In this document: one piece after another, positions 31,925 through 41,103 of the stretch
How positions within the stretch are numbered: the stretch's first letter is position 1
Layout of the letters: each line of letters starts with the position of its first letter
From: Zestomonas insulae
GTDB lineage: Bacteria > Pseudomonadota > Gammaproteobacteria > Pseudomonadales > Pseudomonadaceae
Direction: 5' to 3'
Length of the DNA stretch: 64,000 bases
Assembly: GCF_016901015.1 (NCBI RefSeq)
Contig: NZ_JAFEUP010000005.1
Location: forward strand, 310,001 to 374,000
Position numbers and translations under genes: made by a program
The notes under the pieces: generated by a model
What the model saw: the letters and a program-made list of their open reading frames with translations, nothing else
Told to the model about the DNA's origin: nothing
Database searches by the model: none

Positions 31925-33148
31925 TCAGCCGCCGACGTGAGCCAGGCCGGCGCGCAGGGTGGCGGGATCGAGGCGTAGCATCTGCACCGCCTTGTTGCTT
32001 TGCAAGGCCTCGACGCCCTGATCGTCGGGCAGACGCACCAGCTGCGCGGCAGCATGCAGCACCAGCGCCTCGCGGGAGAACACGCCGCGGCCGAGCTGCC
32101 AGGTCGCGCCGATCAGCTCGCGCAGCTCCAGCGGCAGGCGCCAGCGCGCCTTCAGCGCCCCGCCGAAACTCGCCGCGTGGCCGCGCAGCGCGGCGTCGAT
32201 CTGCGCCTCGTCCAGCTCGCCGCCGGCCAGGCACCAGTCCTGCAGGCAGCGCAGCAGCGCCAGGTCGCCCAGGCAGTGCAACAGCCCGGCGCTGTAGCAG
32301 CGCTCCTCGTCGACCTGACGCTGGCGGGCCAGCCAGGCGGCCAGCTCGGCGGTGCGCTGCGACAGCCGCCAGAACTGCTCGGCCGGCGCAGCCAGGCGCG
32401 GGTCCTGCAGCGCCGCGCTGCGTTGCAGGGCGAGGCCGAGCACCAGGTTCAGGCTTTGCGCCACGCCGAGCCGCGCCAGCGCCTGATTGAGCGTCTGGCA
32501 GGGCCGGCCGAGGTGCTGGGCGGCACTGTTGGCCGCGGCGATCAGCCGCGCGGTGATCTGCGGGTCGCGGCTGAAGTCCTCGTGCAGACGCGCGAGGTCC
32601 AGCGCGGCGGCGTTGAGTCGATGGCCGAGGGCGTCGTGCACCTCGCCGAGCAGCGGCGCGCCGACCGACTGCTCGCGCTGCGCCTGCAGGTAGTCGTCCA
32701 GGCTGCCGGCAATCGGCGCCGCCGGCTGCGCGTCCACCGGCGCCTGGCCCGGCGCCAGCAGCAGCTCGCCGAGGCGGCGTTGCAGGTCTTCGAGGTTGAG
32801 CGGCTTGGCCAGGTAAGCCGTCGGGGCCAGCGGCAGCGCTTCGCGCACGCTGGCCGCATCGGTGCGTTCGCTGAGCAGGATGAAGGGCAGCGGCGGCTGG
32901 CTGCGCTGGCGGCGCAGTTCGCGCAGCAGGTCGAGGCCGTCGACGCCAGGCAGCGCGCGGTCGGCCAGCACCAGGTCGGGCAACTGGCCACGGCAGGCGC
33001 GCAGCGCGCTCTGCCCGTCGGCGCAGGGCAGCAGCTCGGCGTCGGCGCGCACGTTGCGCACCAGTTCGGCGAGCAGTTCGCGGCTCCAGGGGTCGGCTTC
33101 GGCGATCAAAACCCGCGGCCCGCCCGTGCGTTCCTTGCGCATCGACAT
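31925..33148 (-). CDS. response regulator with C-terminal HDOD domain
   Basis: The 407-residue protein starts with a receiver domain (residues about 11-128): acidic pair E17/D19, phosphoacceptor D63 in LVLADRALPG, S93 and K115 in LAKPLN. After a linker it has an HDOD domain (about 170-390; ALARLGVAQSLNLVLGLALQ and YSAGLLHCLGDLALLRCLQ). HDOD domains in Pseudomonas take part in signalling and cell-cycle-like control but lack catalytic HD residues. The partner histidine kinase is not here. It is upstream of the chemoreceptor on the same strand. ATG 33148 gives full length (a second ATG lies two codons on). Confidence 0.87.
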   Translation of the reverse strand: MSMRKERTGGPRVLIAEADPWSRELLAELVRNVRADAELLPCADGQSALRACRGQLPDLVLADRALPGVDGLDLLRELRRQRSQPPLPFILLSERTDAASVREALPLAPTAYLAKPLNLEDLQRRLGELLLAPGQAPVDAQPAAPIAGSLDDYLQAQREQSVGAPLLGEVHDALGHRLNAAALDLARLHEDFSRDPQITARLIAAANSAAQHLGRPCQTLNQALARLGVAQSLNLVLGLALQRSAALQDPRLAAPAEQFWRLSQRTAELAAWLARQRQVDEERCYSAGLLHCLGDLALLRCLQDWCLAGGELDEAQIDAALRGHAASFGGALKARWRLPLELRELIGATWQLGRGVFSREALVLHAAAQLVRLPDDQGVEALQSNKAVQMLRLDPATLRAGLAHVGG

Positions 33149-33215
33149 CCTCCAAAAAATCCCGCCAGCTTAACGGAGCGCTCTATTCCGGGCTATTCGG
33201 ACTTTAGTCGGAGGC

Positions 33216-33241
33216 AAAAAAAGACCCGCCGAAGCGGGTCT
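33216..33241 (-). terminator. Rho-independent terminator after gabT
   Basis: On the minus strand AGACCCGC-TTCG-GCGGGTCT is followed by T7. It lies 21 bp past the gabT stop and closes the gabD-gabT transcript. Confidence 0.92.
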
Positions 33242-33261
33242 CTGGGTCCAGCAAGAACGCG

Positions 33262-34539
33262 TCAGGCCAGTTCGTCGAAGCATTCGGCGACGATGGCGAT
33301 GCCCTTTTCCAGCTGCGCGTCAGGGATGGTGACCGGCATGAGGAAACGGATGACGTTGTAGTAGGTGCCGCAGGACAGCAGGATCAGGCCCTTGTCGCGC
33401 GCCCGGGCGACGATCTTGCCGACCAGCTCGGCGGCCGGCTTGCTCTCGTCGCCGCCTTCGAACAGCTCGATGGCGACCATCGAACCCAGGCCGCGCACGT
33501 CACCGATGACCTTGTGCTTGGCGGCGATGGCGCTGAGGCCGGCCTTGAGCTTCTCGCCGACCGCTTGCGAACGCTCGAGCAGCTTCTCTTCGTCGAACAC
33601 CTTGAGCACCGCCAGCGCCGCGGCGCAGGCGATCGGGCTGCCGGCGTAGGTGCCGCCGAGGCCGCCGGGGGCGATCACGTCCATGATCTCGGCCTTGCCG
33701 GTGACGCCGGAGATCGGGAAGCCGCCGCCGACCGATTTGGCGAAGGTGGTCAGGTCCGGCACGATGCCCAGCTGCTCGGTGGCGAAGAAGGTGCCGGTGC
33801 GCCCGGCGCCGGTCTGCACTTCATCGGCGATCAGCAGGATGCCGTGCGCGTCGCACAGCGCGCGCAGGCGCTGCAGGAAGGCCTTGGAGTTGACGTAGAA
33901 GCCACCCTCGCCCTGCACCGGCTCGATGATGATCGCGGCGATGTCGCTCGGCTGCGCGTCGTTCTTGAAGATCCGCTCGATGCTGGCGATCGACTCGTCC
34001 TCGCTGACCCCATGCAGCTCGCACGGCGCCAGGGCGCGGAAGATGCCGCCGGGCATCAGGCCCATGCCGGCCGAGTACGGCACCACTTTGCCGGTCAGGC
34101 CGAGGGTCATCATGGTGCGGCCGTGGTAGGCGCCGGTGAAGGCGATCACCCCGGCGCGGCCGGTGGCGGCGCGGGCGATCTTCACCGCGTTCTCCACCGC
34201 TTCGGAGCCGGAGGTGACCAGCAGGGTCTTCTTGGCGAAGTCGCCCGGCACGCGCTTGGCGATTTCTTCGCACAGCTCGATGTACGGCTCGTAGGCCAGC
34301 ACCTGGAAGCAGGTGTGGGTTAGCTTGCCCAGCTGCTCTTGCACCGCGGCGATCACTTTCGGGTGCAGGTGGCCAGTGTTGAGCACCGCGATGCCGCCGG
34401 CGAAGTCGATGTACTCGCGGCCGTCGACGTCCCACACGGTGGCGTTCTCGGCGCGCTCGGCGACGATCGGGTGGATCTGGCTCACGCCACGGGCGACAGC
34501 AGCGGCGCGGCGTTGCAGCAGGGATTCGTTCTTGCTCAT
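33262..34539 (-). CDS. gabT: 4-aminobutyrate/5-aminovalerate aminotransferase
   Basis: GabT transfers the amino group of GABA (or 5-aminovalerate, where it is called DavT) to 2-oxoglutarate, giving succinate or glutarate semialdehyde. The 425-residue class III aminotransferase has PLP lysine K268 in TTFAKSVGGGFPI, D239 in LLIADEVQTGAGRTG, and a phosphate-binding segment LLVTSGSEAVENAVKIA. TGAYHGRTMMTLGLTGKVVP is conserved. It follows gabD by 165 bp on the same strand, and a terminator lies just downstream. The start ATG 34539 follows GTGAGGAAACC. In Pseudomonas these two genes serve both GABA and lysine catabolism. Confidence 0.95.
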   Translation of the reverse strand: MSKNESLLQRRAAAVARGVSQIHPIVAERAENATVWDVDGREYIDFAGGIAVLNTGHLHPKVIAAVQEQLGKLTHTCFQVLAYEPYIELCEEIAKRVPGDFAKKTLLVTSGSEAVENAVKIARAATGRAGVIAFTGAYHGRTMMTLGLTGKVVPYSAGMGLMPGGIFRALAPCELHGVSEDESIASIERIFKNDAQPSDIAAIIIEPVQGEGGFYVNSKAFLQRLRALCDAHGILLIADEVQTGAGRTGTFFATEQLGIVPDLTTFAKSVGGGFPISGVTGKAEIMDVIAPGGLGGTYAGSPIACAAALAVLKVFDEEKLLERSQAVGEKLKAGLSAIAAKHKVIGDVRGLGSMVAIELFEGGDESKPAAELVGKIVARARDKGLILLSCGTYYNVIRFLMPVTIPDAQLEKGIAIVAECFDELA

Positions 34540-34704
34540 GGTTTCCTCACGGCCGCCGGGTGGGCGGCGCAGTTTCAAGGATGACCCGGCGCCGCACGCG
34601 GCAGTATTCGATGATCGACTGCGGCGGCGGGCCGGGGCTCGCTAAGGTTCAGCGGGTACAACTGGGGCGCCGCGCGCTCTTTCGCGCCTTGCCCCGTCAA
34701 TGAA

Positions 34705-36153
34705 TCAGATGCTCAGGCACAGGTACTTGATCTCGAGGTAGTCCTCGATGCCGTACTTGGAGCCTTCGCGGCCCAGGCCGGAAGCCTTGACGCCGCCGAA
34801 CGGCGCCACTTCGGTGGAGATCAGCCCGGTGTTGATGCCGACCATGCCGTACTCCAGCGCCTCGGCCACGCGGAACACGCGGGACAGGTCGCGGGCATAG
34901 AAGTAGCTGGCCAGGCCGAACTCGGTGTCGTTGGCCATGGCCACCACTTCCGCTTCGTCTTTGAAGCGGAACAGCGGCGCCAGCGGACCGAAGGTCTCTT
35001 CCTTGGCCACCGCGGCAGTGCCCGGCACGTCGATCAGAATAGTCGGTTCGAAGAAGCTGCCGCCGAGTGCGTGCGGCTTGCCGCCGAACACCACCTTGGC
35101 GCCCTTGCCCACCGCGTCGGCGATGTGCTCCTCGACCTTCTTCACCGCCTTGTCGTCGATCAGCGGACCGGTGGTGGTGCCGTCTTCCAGACCGTTGCCG
35201 ATCTTCAGCTTGGCCACTGCCACCTTGAGCTTCTCGACGAAGGCGTCGTAGACGCCGTCCTGCACGTACAGGCGGTTGGCGCACACGCAGGTCTGGCCGT
35301 TGTTGCGGTACTTGGAGATCAGCGCGCCGTCGACCGCGGCATCCAGGTCGGCGTCGTCGAAGACGATGAACGGTGCGTTACCGCCCAGCTCCAGCGAGAC
35401 CTTCTTGATGTCCTTTGCGCATTCCTGCATCAGTTGACGACCAATTTCGGTCGAGCCGGTGAAGGTCAGCTTGCGCACGATCGGGTTGCTGGTCAGCTCG
35501 GTGCCGATGTCGCCGGCACTGCCGGTGACCACGCTGAACACGCCTTTCGGGATGCCGGCGCGCTCGGCCAGTTCGGCCAGCGCCAGGGCGGAATAGGGGG
35601 TCTGCGAGGCCGGCTTGAGCACCATGGTGCAGCCGGCGGCCAGCGCCGGGCCGGCCTTGCGGGTGATCATCGCCGCCGGGAAGTTCCACGGGGTGATCGC
35701 CGCGGTCACGCCGATCGGCTGCTTGATGACGATGATGCGCTTGTCCGCCTGGTGACCCGGAATGGTGTCGCCATACACGCGCTTGCCTTCCTCGGCGAAC
35801 CACTCGATGAACGAGGCGGCGTAGGCGATCTCGCCCTTGGCTTCGGCCAGCGGCTTGCCCTGCTCGAGGGTCATCAGGCGACCGAGGTCGTCCTGGTTGG
35901 CCATCATCAGCTCGAACCACTTGCGCAGCTTGGTGGCGCGCTCCTTGGCGGTCAGCGCGCGCCAGGCCGGCAGCGCCTTGTCGGCGGCCTCGATGGCGCG
36001 GCGGGTTTCGGCGGCGCCCATCTTCGGCACGGTGCCGAGGATTTCGCCAGTGGCCGGGTTGTTGACCTTGATGGTCTGGCCGCTGTCGGCGTCCTGCCAG
36101 GTACCGTCGATGTAGGCTTGCTGGCGGAACAGCGTGGCGTCTTTCAATTGCAT
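34705..36153 (-). CDS. gabD: succinate/glutarate semialdehyde dehydrogenase
   Basis: GabD oxidises succinate semialdehyde (and glutarate semialdehyde as DavD) with NAD(P)+. The 482-residue aldehyde dehydrogenase has catalytic C289 in NNGQTCVCANRLYV, general base E255 in KVSLELGGNAPF, N157 in ITPWNFPAAM and the cofactor segment FTGSTEIGRQLMQ. The C289-V-C291 pair is typical of GabD and is redox-sensitive in the E. coli enzyme. The start ATG 36153 follows GGAGACTGTC. The upstream gap to tRNA-Arg carries its promoter. It feeds glutarate to gcdG/gcdH, which are also in this window. Confidence 0.95.
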   Translation of the reverse strand: MQLKDATLFRQQAYIDGTWQDADSGQTIKVNNPATGEILGTVPKMGAAETRRAIEAADKALPAWRALTAKERATKLRKWFELMMANQDDLGRLMTLEQGKPLAEAKGEIAYAASFIEWFAEEGKRVYGDTIPGHQADKRIIVIKQPIGVTAAITPWNFPAAMITRKAGPALAAGCTMVLKPASQTPYSALALAELAERAGIPKGVFSVVTGSAGDIGTELTSNPIVRKLTFTGSTEIGRQLMQECAKDIKKVSLELGGNAPFIVFDDADLDAAVDGALISKYRNNGQTCVCANRLYVQDGVYDAFVEKLKVAVAKLKIGNGLEDGTTTGPLIDDKAVKKVEEHIADAVGKGAKVVFGGKPHALGGSFFEPTILIDVPGTAAVAKEETFGPLAPLFRFKDEAEVVAMANDTEFGLASYFYARDLSRVFRVAEALEYGMVGINTGLISTEVAPFGGVKASGLGREGSKYGIEDYLEIKYLCLSI

Positions 36154-36527
36154 GACAGTCTCCTGAAACCCGGCTCGGGCAACGAGCAGATAGTGAAAAA
36201 CCACGGCGCGCGGCACATCCGGCGTCGTTGATTGTCGGTGGCAAAAGTCACCCGCGCTGCATGGCTGAGGGAAGCACCCGGAGCGTCGCGCGCGGCTCCG
36301 AAGTTTCTCGCCGATTTACAGCCCGGGCGTTTGAAATCTCAAACGAATCCTAGGGAGGCGAGGGCAAAAGGGCAATAGCCTGTTCGAAAAAATTAACGAA
36401 CCCCCCTCCTTTGGGGGAGTTATCCAAACACTACGACCCCGTTAGACGTGCACCGCGGTGCACCACGCGGCAACACCAGCCCAGCATGGACGCCCGCAGG
36501 CGAGATGCGTATGATTGCGCCCGCATT
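36154..36527. other. intergenic region between gabD and tRNA-Arg
   Basis: This 374-bp stretch has no convincing gene. It should contain the gabD promoter (minus strand) and the tRNA promoter (plus strand). A hairpin AACCCCCCTCC...GGGGGAGTT lies near 36399-36421, just before the tRNA promoter region. Confidence 0.5.
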
Positions 36528-36604
36528 GCATCCGTAGCTCAGCTGGATAGAGTACTGCCCTCCGAAGGCAGGGGTCGTGGGTTCGAATCCCGCCGGATGC
36601 GCCA
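36528..36604 (+). tRNA. tRNA-Arg (anticodon CCG)
   Basis: The acceptor stem GCATCCG pairs with CGGATGC, followed by discriminator G and an encoded CCA at 36602-36604. The D arm contains AGCTCAGCTGGATAGAGT. The anticodon stem CTGCC/GGCAG encloses the loop CTCCGAA with anticodon CCG at 36562-36564. The T arm is GTGGGTTCGAATCCCGC. All cloverleaf features are present. Confidence 0.97.
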
Positions 36605-36611
36605 TCTACAA

Positions 36612-36649
36612 CAAAGGCCCCAGGAGCAATCCTGGGGCCTTTGTTTTTT
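36612..36649 (+). terminator. Rho-independent terminator after tRNA-Arg
   Basis: CAAAGGCCCCAGGA (36612-36625) and TCCTGGGGCCTTTG (36630-36643) form a 14-bp stem with a GCAA tetraloop, followed by T6. It ends the tRNA transcript. Confidence 0.95.
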
Positions 36650-36776
36650 CTTGCGTGCAGAAGTGCCCAACCCAGCCTGACGAGGGCGCAATTGGGCAAG
36701 TTCGGGCCAGCCCTGAAATCGGACCGCCTTATAGGTAGGATGCTCCTCATTCCGGCTGAGCATCCGAAGGTCACGC

Positions 36777-37739
36777 ATGCAGTTCACCCATCTGTCCGTT
36801 GCGCGCAAACTCAAGTTTTACCAGTTGGTGGTATTCGACCAGGTCCTGCAGAGCGGCTCACTGCTACGCGCGGCCCAGGCACTCGGCCTGACCCAGCCGG
36901 CGGTGACCAAGATCATCCATGAGCTGGAGTCCTACTTCGACGCGCCGCTGCTGATTCGTGGCAACCGAGGGGTCAGCGCCACACCGCTGGGCAATGTCTT
37001 GGCGCGACGCAGCAAGTCGCTGCTGGCTGAACTGCGCTCGCTGACGGACGAAGTCAATGCCTTCCAGGAAGGCACCTCGGGCCATGTGCTGGTGGGCACG
37101 CTGATCTCGGCCTCCAGCTCCCTGCTGCCGCGGGCCCTGCAAATGCTCAAGCAGCGGGCCCCGAAAGTCCTGGTGTCACTGCGGGTCGGGCAGATGGACC
37201 AGCTGTTCCCGGCACTGGCGGTGGGCGAGGTCGACCTGGTCGTGGGCCGGGTACCGGACGACTGGCGCTGGCACCATGAGTCGTCACAGCTGGAGGCGGA
37301 AGTGCTCTACGGCGAGGAGCTGTCGATTGTCGCCGGCGCGCATCATCCTCTCATCGGCCAGACCCCGGTCAGCCTGGCCGACCTGCTCGACTACCCGTGG
37401 GTGCTGCCGACCCGCGACTCGCTACTGCGCCGCACCGTCGACCGCCTGTTCGACGAGGCCGGACTGGCGGTGCCGTCCAACGTGGTCGAATCGCTGTCGA
37501 TCCTCACCAACATCAGCCTGATGCAGGACCAACAGACAGTCGCCGTCATGCCCCTCGAGGCGGCCCGTCAGTTCACCGGAGCCGGCCTGCTGGGCACGCT
37601 GGACCTGGGCAGCCACCTGCAGTTCGGCGACATCGGCTACTTCCGCGCCGGCACCCGCGAACTGGGGCCCGCAGCGCGGCTGTTCCGCGAATGCCTGGAG
37701 CAGGCCGGCCGGGAGCAGCACGGCGAACTGGCGAGCTGA
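36777..37739 (+). CDS. LysR-family regulator, likely of the 3-hydroxyanthranilate operon
   Basis: The 320-residue protein has an N-terminal LysR helix-turn-helix (residues about 12-70; VFDQVLQSGSLLRAAQALGL then TQPAVTKIIHELESYFDAPL). An effector domain typical of the group follows (GHVLVGTLISASSSLLPRAL; VDLVVGRVPDDW; RDSLLRRTVDRLFDEAGL). It stands 103 bp upstream of the ring-cleavage operon on the same strand, and LysR-type NbaR controls the related nba operon in other Pseudomonas. The effector may be a pathway intermediate (inference). It may autoregulate and be partly cotranscribed with the operon. ATG 36777 is preceded by a weak CGAAGGTCACGC. Confidence 0.85.
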   Translation: MQFTHLSVARKLKFYQLVVFDQVLQSGSLLRAAQALGLTQPAVTKIIHELESYFDAPLLIRGNRGVSATPLGNVLARRSKSLLAELRSLTDEVNAFQEGTSGHVLVGTLISASSSLLPRALQMLKQRAPKVLVSLRVGQMDQLFPALAVGEVDLVVGRVPDDWRWHHESSQLEAEVLYGEELSIVAGAHHPLIGQTPVSLADLLDYPWVLPTRDSLLRRTVDRLFDEAGLAVPSNVVESLSILTNISLMQDQQTVAVMPLEAARQFTGAGLLGTLDLGSHLQFGDIGYFRAGTRELGPAARLFRECLEQAGREQHGELAS

Positions 37740-37812
37740 TTTCAGCTATTCCATACGCTAATAGACGGTAGCGATCCTTTCATTACTCGCTTATACGAAG
37801 ACTCCATAGACT

Positions 37813-37840
37813 CCTCCGAAAATCCAAGAATCGGAGGTTT
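37813..37840 (+). promoter_or_regulatory. hairpin covering the Shine-Dalgarno of the aminomuconic semialdehyde dehydrogenase gene
   Basis: CCTCCGA (37813-37819) pairs exactly with TCGGAGG (37831-37837), and the right arm contains the ribosome binding site GGAGG for the GTG start at 37843. Folding would hide the site, so translation could be controlled. No ligand-binding structure is apparent. Confidence 0.45.
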
Positions 37841-37842
37841 CC

Positions 37843-39309
37843 GTGTCCGCCCCCCTGTCCCTGCTGCGCCACTTCGTGAATGGCGAATTCGTAGCCACCC
37901 CCACGACGTTTGACAATGTGTCCCCCATCGACGGCCGCACCCTGGGTCAGGTCTGCGAGGCCGACGCGGCGCTGGTGGATCGCGCAGTCGCCGCGGCCAA
38001 AGCGGCCCAGGAGGGTCCCTGGGCCGGCTACAGCGCCAGCCAGCGCGCCGACGTGCTGCTGCGCATCGCCGAAGGTATCGAGCGCCGCTTCGAGGACTTC
38101 GTCGCCGCCGAAGTGGCGGATACCGGCCGCCCGGTCCACCAGGCCCGCACGCTGGATATCGCCCGTGGCGTGCACAACTTCCGCACCTTCGCCGAACTGA
38201 TCCGTCAGGCCGGTGGCGAGTACTACGAGATGCGCACCGCCGATGGCAGTGATGTCTTCAGCTATACCGTGCGCAAGCCGCACGGCGTGGTCGCCATCAT
38301 CTCGCCGTGGAACCTGCCGATGCTGCTGCTCACCTGGAAGGTGGCGCCCGCGCTGGCCTGTGGCAACTCGGTGGTGGTCAAGCCGTCGGAAGATTCACCG
38401 TCTTCCGCCACCCTGCTCGCCGAGGTGATGCAGGAAGCCGGCGTGCCCGCCGGTGTGTTCAATCTGATCCACGGCTTCGGGCCAAACTCGGCCGGCGAAT
38501 TCCTCACCCGTCATCCCGATGTGGACGCCATCACCTTCACCGGCGAATCGCGCACCGGCGCCACCATCATGAAGGCGGCGGCCGAAGGTGTGCGCGAGGT
38601 GTCCTTCGAACTGGGCGGCAAGAACGCCGCCGTGGTTTTCGCCGACTGCGACTTCGACGCCGCGGTGGCCGGCGTGCTGCGCTCCAGCTTCACCAACTCC
38701 GGCCAGGTGTGCCTCTGCTCGGAGCGGGTCTATGTCGAGCGGCCGATCTACGAGCGCTTCGTCGCCGCCCTCAAGGAAGGCGCCGAGAAGCTGAAGATCG
38801 GCTACCCGGACGAAGACGGCGTGAACATGGGCTCGCTGATCTCCCACAAGCACCGCGACAAGGTTCTCGAGTACTTCGAGCTGGCCCGACGCGAGGGTGC
38901 CACGGTGGTCAGCGGCGGCGGCATTCCGCAGTTCGGCGACATCCGCGACAACGGCGCCTATGTGCAGCCGACCATCTGGACCGGCCTGTCCGACGACGCC
39001 CGCTGCGTGCGCGAAGAAGTCTTCGGGCCGGTCTGCCATGTCGCCCCGTTCGACCGCGACGACGAAGTGATCCGCCGCGTCAACGATTCCGCTTACGGCC
39101 TCGCCACCGCCATCTGGACCACCAACCTCAAGCGCGCCCACAAGGTGTCCCGCCAGCTGCGCGTCGGCATGGTCTGGGTCAACACCTGGTTCCTCCGCGA
39201 CCTGCGCACGCCCTTCGGCGGCGCGCGCCTCTCCGGCCTGGGCCGCGAGGGTGGTCGGCACTCCCTGGACTTCTACTCGGAAGCCACCACCGTCTGCGTC
39301 AACGCCTGA
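37843..39309 (+). CDS. nbaE: 2-aminomuconic 6-semialdehyde dehydrogenase
   Basis: This NAD-dependent dehydrogenase oxidises 2-aminomuconic semialdehyde to 2-aminomuconate, step 3 after 3-hydroxyanthranilate. The 488-residue ALDH has catalytic C290 in SGQVCLCSERVYV, base E256 in SFELGGKNAAVVF, N157 in ISPWNLPMLL and substrate-binding-region R114 in HNFRTFAE. It is the hydroxymuconic-semialdehyde dehydrogenase type of ALDH. The substrate call rests on the adjoining genes for ring cleavage and decarboxylation. It is the first gene of the plus-strand operon. The start is GTG 37843 with GGAGG six bases upstream, partly inside a hairpin. Confidence 0.9.
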   Translation: MSAPLSLLRHFVNGEFVATPTTFDNVSPIDGRTLGQVCEADAALVDRAVAAAKAAQEGPWAGYSASQRADVLLRIAEGIERRFEDFVAAEVADTGRPVHQARTLDIARGVHNFRTFAELIRQAGGEYYEMRTADGSDVFSYTVRKPHGVVAIISPWNLPMLLLTWKVAPALACGNSVVVKPSEDSPSSATLLAEVMQEAGVPAGVFNLIHGFGPNSAGEFLTRHPDVDAITFTGESRTGATIMKAAAEGVREVSFELGGKNAAVVFADCDFDAAVAGVLRSSFTNSGQVCLCSERVYVERPIYERFVAALKEGAEKLKIGYPDEDGVNMGSLISHKHRDKVLEYFELARREGATVVSGGGIPQFGDIRDNGAYVQPTIWTGLSDDARCVREEVFGPVCHVAPFDRDDEVIRRVNDSAYGLATAIWTTNLKRAHKVSRQLRVGMVWVNTWFLRDLRTPFGGARLSGLGREGGRHSLDFYSEATTVCVNA

Positions 39310-39323
39310 GCAGGAGTACTCCC

Positions 39324-40136
39324 ATGCATGCCGCCCTCCTCGAAGCTGCCGCTCGCCTGCGCCAGGCGCAGCAAAGCTGCCAACCCTGCCCGCCGGTACG
39401 CGAGCTGATCGCCGCCTCCCTGGGCGACGAACCAAATGCCGAGCCGATGGCCCTCGCCTACGCCGTGCAACGCCACAACACCGAGCTCGCCGTGGCTGCC
39501 GGGCGGCGCCCGGTGGGCCGCAAGATCGGCCTGACCAACCCCGCCGTGCAGGCCCAGCTGGGCGTCGACCAGCCGGACTTCGGCCTGCTGCTGGCCGACA
39601 TGGCCCGCGGCGACGGCCAGCCGATCGCCTGGGCGGACTGTGCGCAACCCAAGGTCGAGGCGGAGATCGCCCTGGTGCTGGAGCACGACCTGCCCCACGA
39701 GCACCACACCGTGGCCGACCTGATCCGCGCCACCGCCTTCGCCCTGCCGGCGATCGAAGTGGTCGGTAGCCGTATCGCCAACTGGGACATCCAGCTGGTC
39801 GACACCATCGCCGACAACGCCTCGTCCGGTCTGTTCGTCCTCGGCACCCGCCCGGTGAAGCTGGATCAGCTGGATCTGGTGCGCTGCGGCATGAGCATGA
39901 CCCTGCGCGGCGAACCGGTGTCCGTCGGCGCCGGCGCGGCCTGCCTGAGCAACCCGCTGAACGCCGCCATCTGGCTCGCCGACACCATGGCGCGCCTCGG
40001 CGAGCCGTTGCGCGCCGGCGACATCCTGCTCACTGGAGCGCTCGGCCCGATGGTCGTGGCCCAGCCGGGCGACGTGTTCACCGCCCACATCCAGGACCTA
40101 GGCAGCGTCAGCGCCGTGTTTGCCCACCGGGATTGA
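39324..40136 (+). CDS. nbaH: 2-oxopent-4-enoate (2-hydroxypenta-2,4-dienoate) hydratase
   Basis: The enzyme adds water to 2-oxopent-4-enoate to give 4-hydroxy-2-oxovalerate. The 270-residue protein belongs to the FAH-like hydratase/decarboxylase family: VGRKIGLTNPAVQAQLGVDQ and PDFGLLLADM, then KVEAEIALVLEHDL with metal-binding acidic residues. AIEVVGSRIANWDIQLVDTI and DNASSGLFVLGTRP complete the set. Compared with the 4-oxalocrotonate decarboxylase at 42129 it has the LTNPAVQ signature of hydratases. ATG 39324 has CAGGAGTACTCCC upstream. It lies 14 bp after the dehydrogenase gene. Confidence 0.88.
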   Translation: MHAALLEAAARLRQAQQSCQPCPPVRELIAASLGDEPNAEPMALAYAVQRHNTELAVAAGRRPVGRKIGLTNPAVQAQLGVDQPDFGLLLADMARGDGQPIAWADCAQPKVEAEIALVLEHDLPHEHHTVADLIRATAFALPAIEVVGSRIANWDIQLVDTIADNASSGLFVLGTRPVKLDQLDLVRCGMSMTLRGEPVSVGAGAACLSNPLNAAIWLADTMARLGEPLRAGDILLTGALGPMVVAQPGDVFTAHIQDLGSVSAVFAHRD

Positions 40137-40147
40137 GAGGAGCCCTC

Positions 40148-41092
40148 ATGAGCAAGAAACTCAAAGTCGCCATCATCGGTTCCGGCAACATCGGCACCGA
40201 CCTGATGATCAAGATTCTCCGTAATGGCCAACACCTGGAAATGGCTGCCATGGTCGGTATCGACCCGGAGTCCGACGGTCTGGCGCGCGCAGCACGACTG
40301 GGCGTGGCCACCACCCATGAAGGCGCCGAGGGCCTGACCCGCCTGCCGATCTTCTCCGAGATCGACTTCGTCTTCGATGCAACCTCCGCCGCCGCTCACG
40401 TGAAGAACGACGCCTTGTTGCGGGGCCACAAGCCCAGTCTTCGTCTGATCGACCTGACCCCGGCCGCCATCGGCCCGTATTGCGTGCCGGTGGTCAACCT
40501 CGAGCAGCACCTGCAGGCGCAGAACGTCAACATGGTCACCTGCGGTGGCCAGGCGACCATTCCCATGGTCGCGGCGGTATCGCGGGTGGCCAAGGTCCAT
40601 TACGCCGAGATCATCGCCTCGATTGCCAGCAAGTCCGCCGGTCCCGGTACCCGCGCCAATATCGACGAGTTCACCGAGACCACCTCGAAGGCCATCGAAG
40701 TGATTGGCGGCGCGGCCAAGGGCAAGGCGATCATCATCATGAACCCGGCAGAGCCGCCGCTGATGATGCGCGACACGGTGTTCGTGCTCAGCGAAGCGGC
40801 GGATCAGGCCAAGGTTGAGGCGAGCATTGTCGAGATGGCCGCCGCGGTGCAGGCCTATGTGCCCGGCTACCGGCTCAAGCAGAAAGTGCAGTTCGACGAG
40901 GTGCAGGACCTGCACATTCCCGGTCACGGCCAGTTCTCCGGGCTGAAGACCTCGGTGTTCCTCGAAGTCGAAGGCGCCGCCCATTACCTGCCAGCCTACG
41001 CCGGCAACCTCGACATCATGACCTCCGCCGCGCTGGCCACCGCCGAGCGCATGGCTCAGTCGATCCTGAACAACGCGATGAGCAACGGCTGA
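40148..41092 (+). CDS. nbaJ: acetaldehyde dehydrogenase (acylating)
   Basis: It converts acetaldehyde released by the aldolase to acetyl-CoA, working as a complex with that aldolase so the aldehyde is channelled. The 314-residue protein has the N-terminal NAD site VAIIGSGNIGTDLMIKILR, catalytic C132 in NMVTCGGQATIPMV and the GPGTRANIDEFTETTSKAIE segment of the DmpF/MhpF family. It lies 11 bp after the hydratase gene and 11 bp before the aldolase gene. ATG 40148 has GAGAGGAGCCCTC upstream. The protein is complete. Confidence 0.94.
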   Translation: MSKKLKVAIIGSGNIGTDLMIKILRNGQHLEMAAMVGIDPESDGLARAARLGVATTHEGAEGLTRLPIFSEIDFVFDATSAAAHVKNDALLRGHKPSLRLIDLTPAAIGPYCVPVVNLEQHLQAQNVNMVTCGGQATIPMVAAVSRVAKVHYAEIIASIASKSAGPGTRANIDEFTETTSKAIEVIGGAAKGKAIIIMNPAEPPLMMRDTVFVLSEAADQAKVEASIVEMAAAVQAYVPGYRLKQKVQFDEVQDLHIPGHGQFSGLKTSVFLEVEGAAHYLPAYAGNLDIMTSAALATAERMAQSILNNAMSNG

Positions 41093-41103
41093 GGAGCGCG
41101 AGC

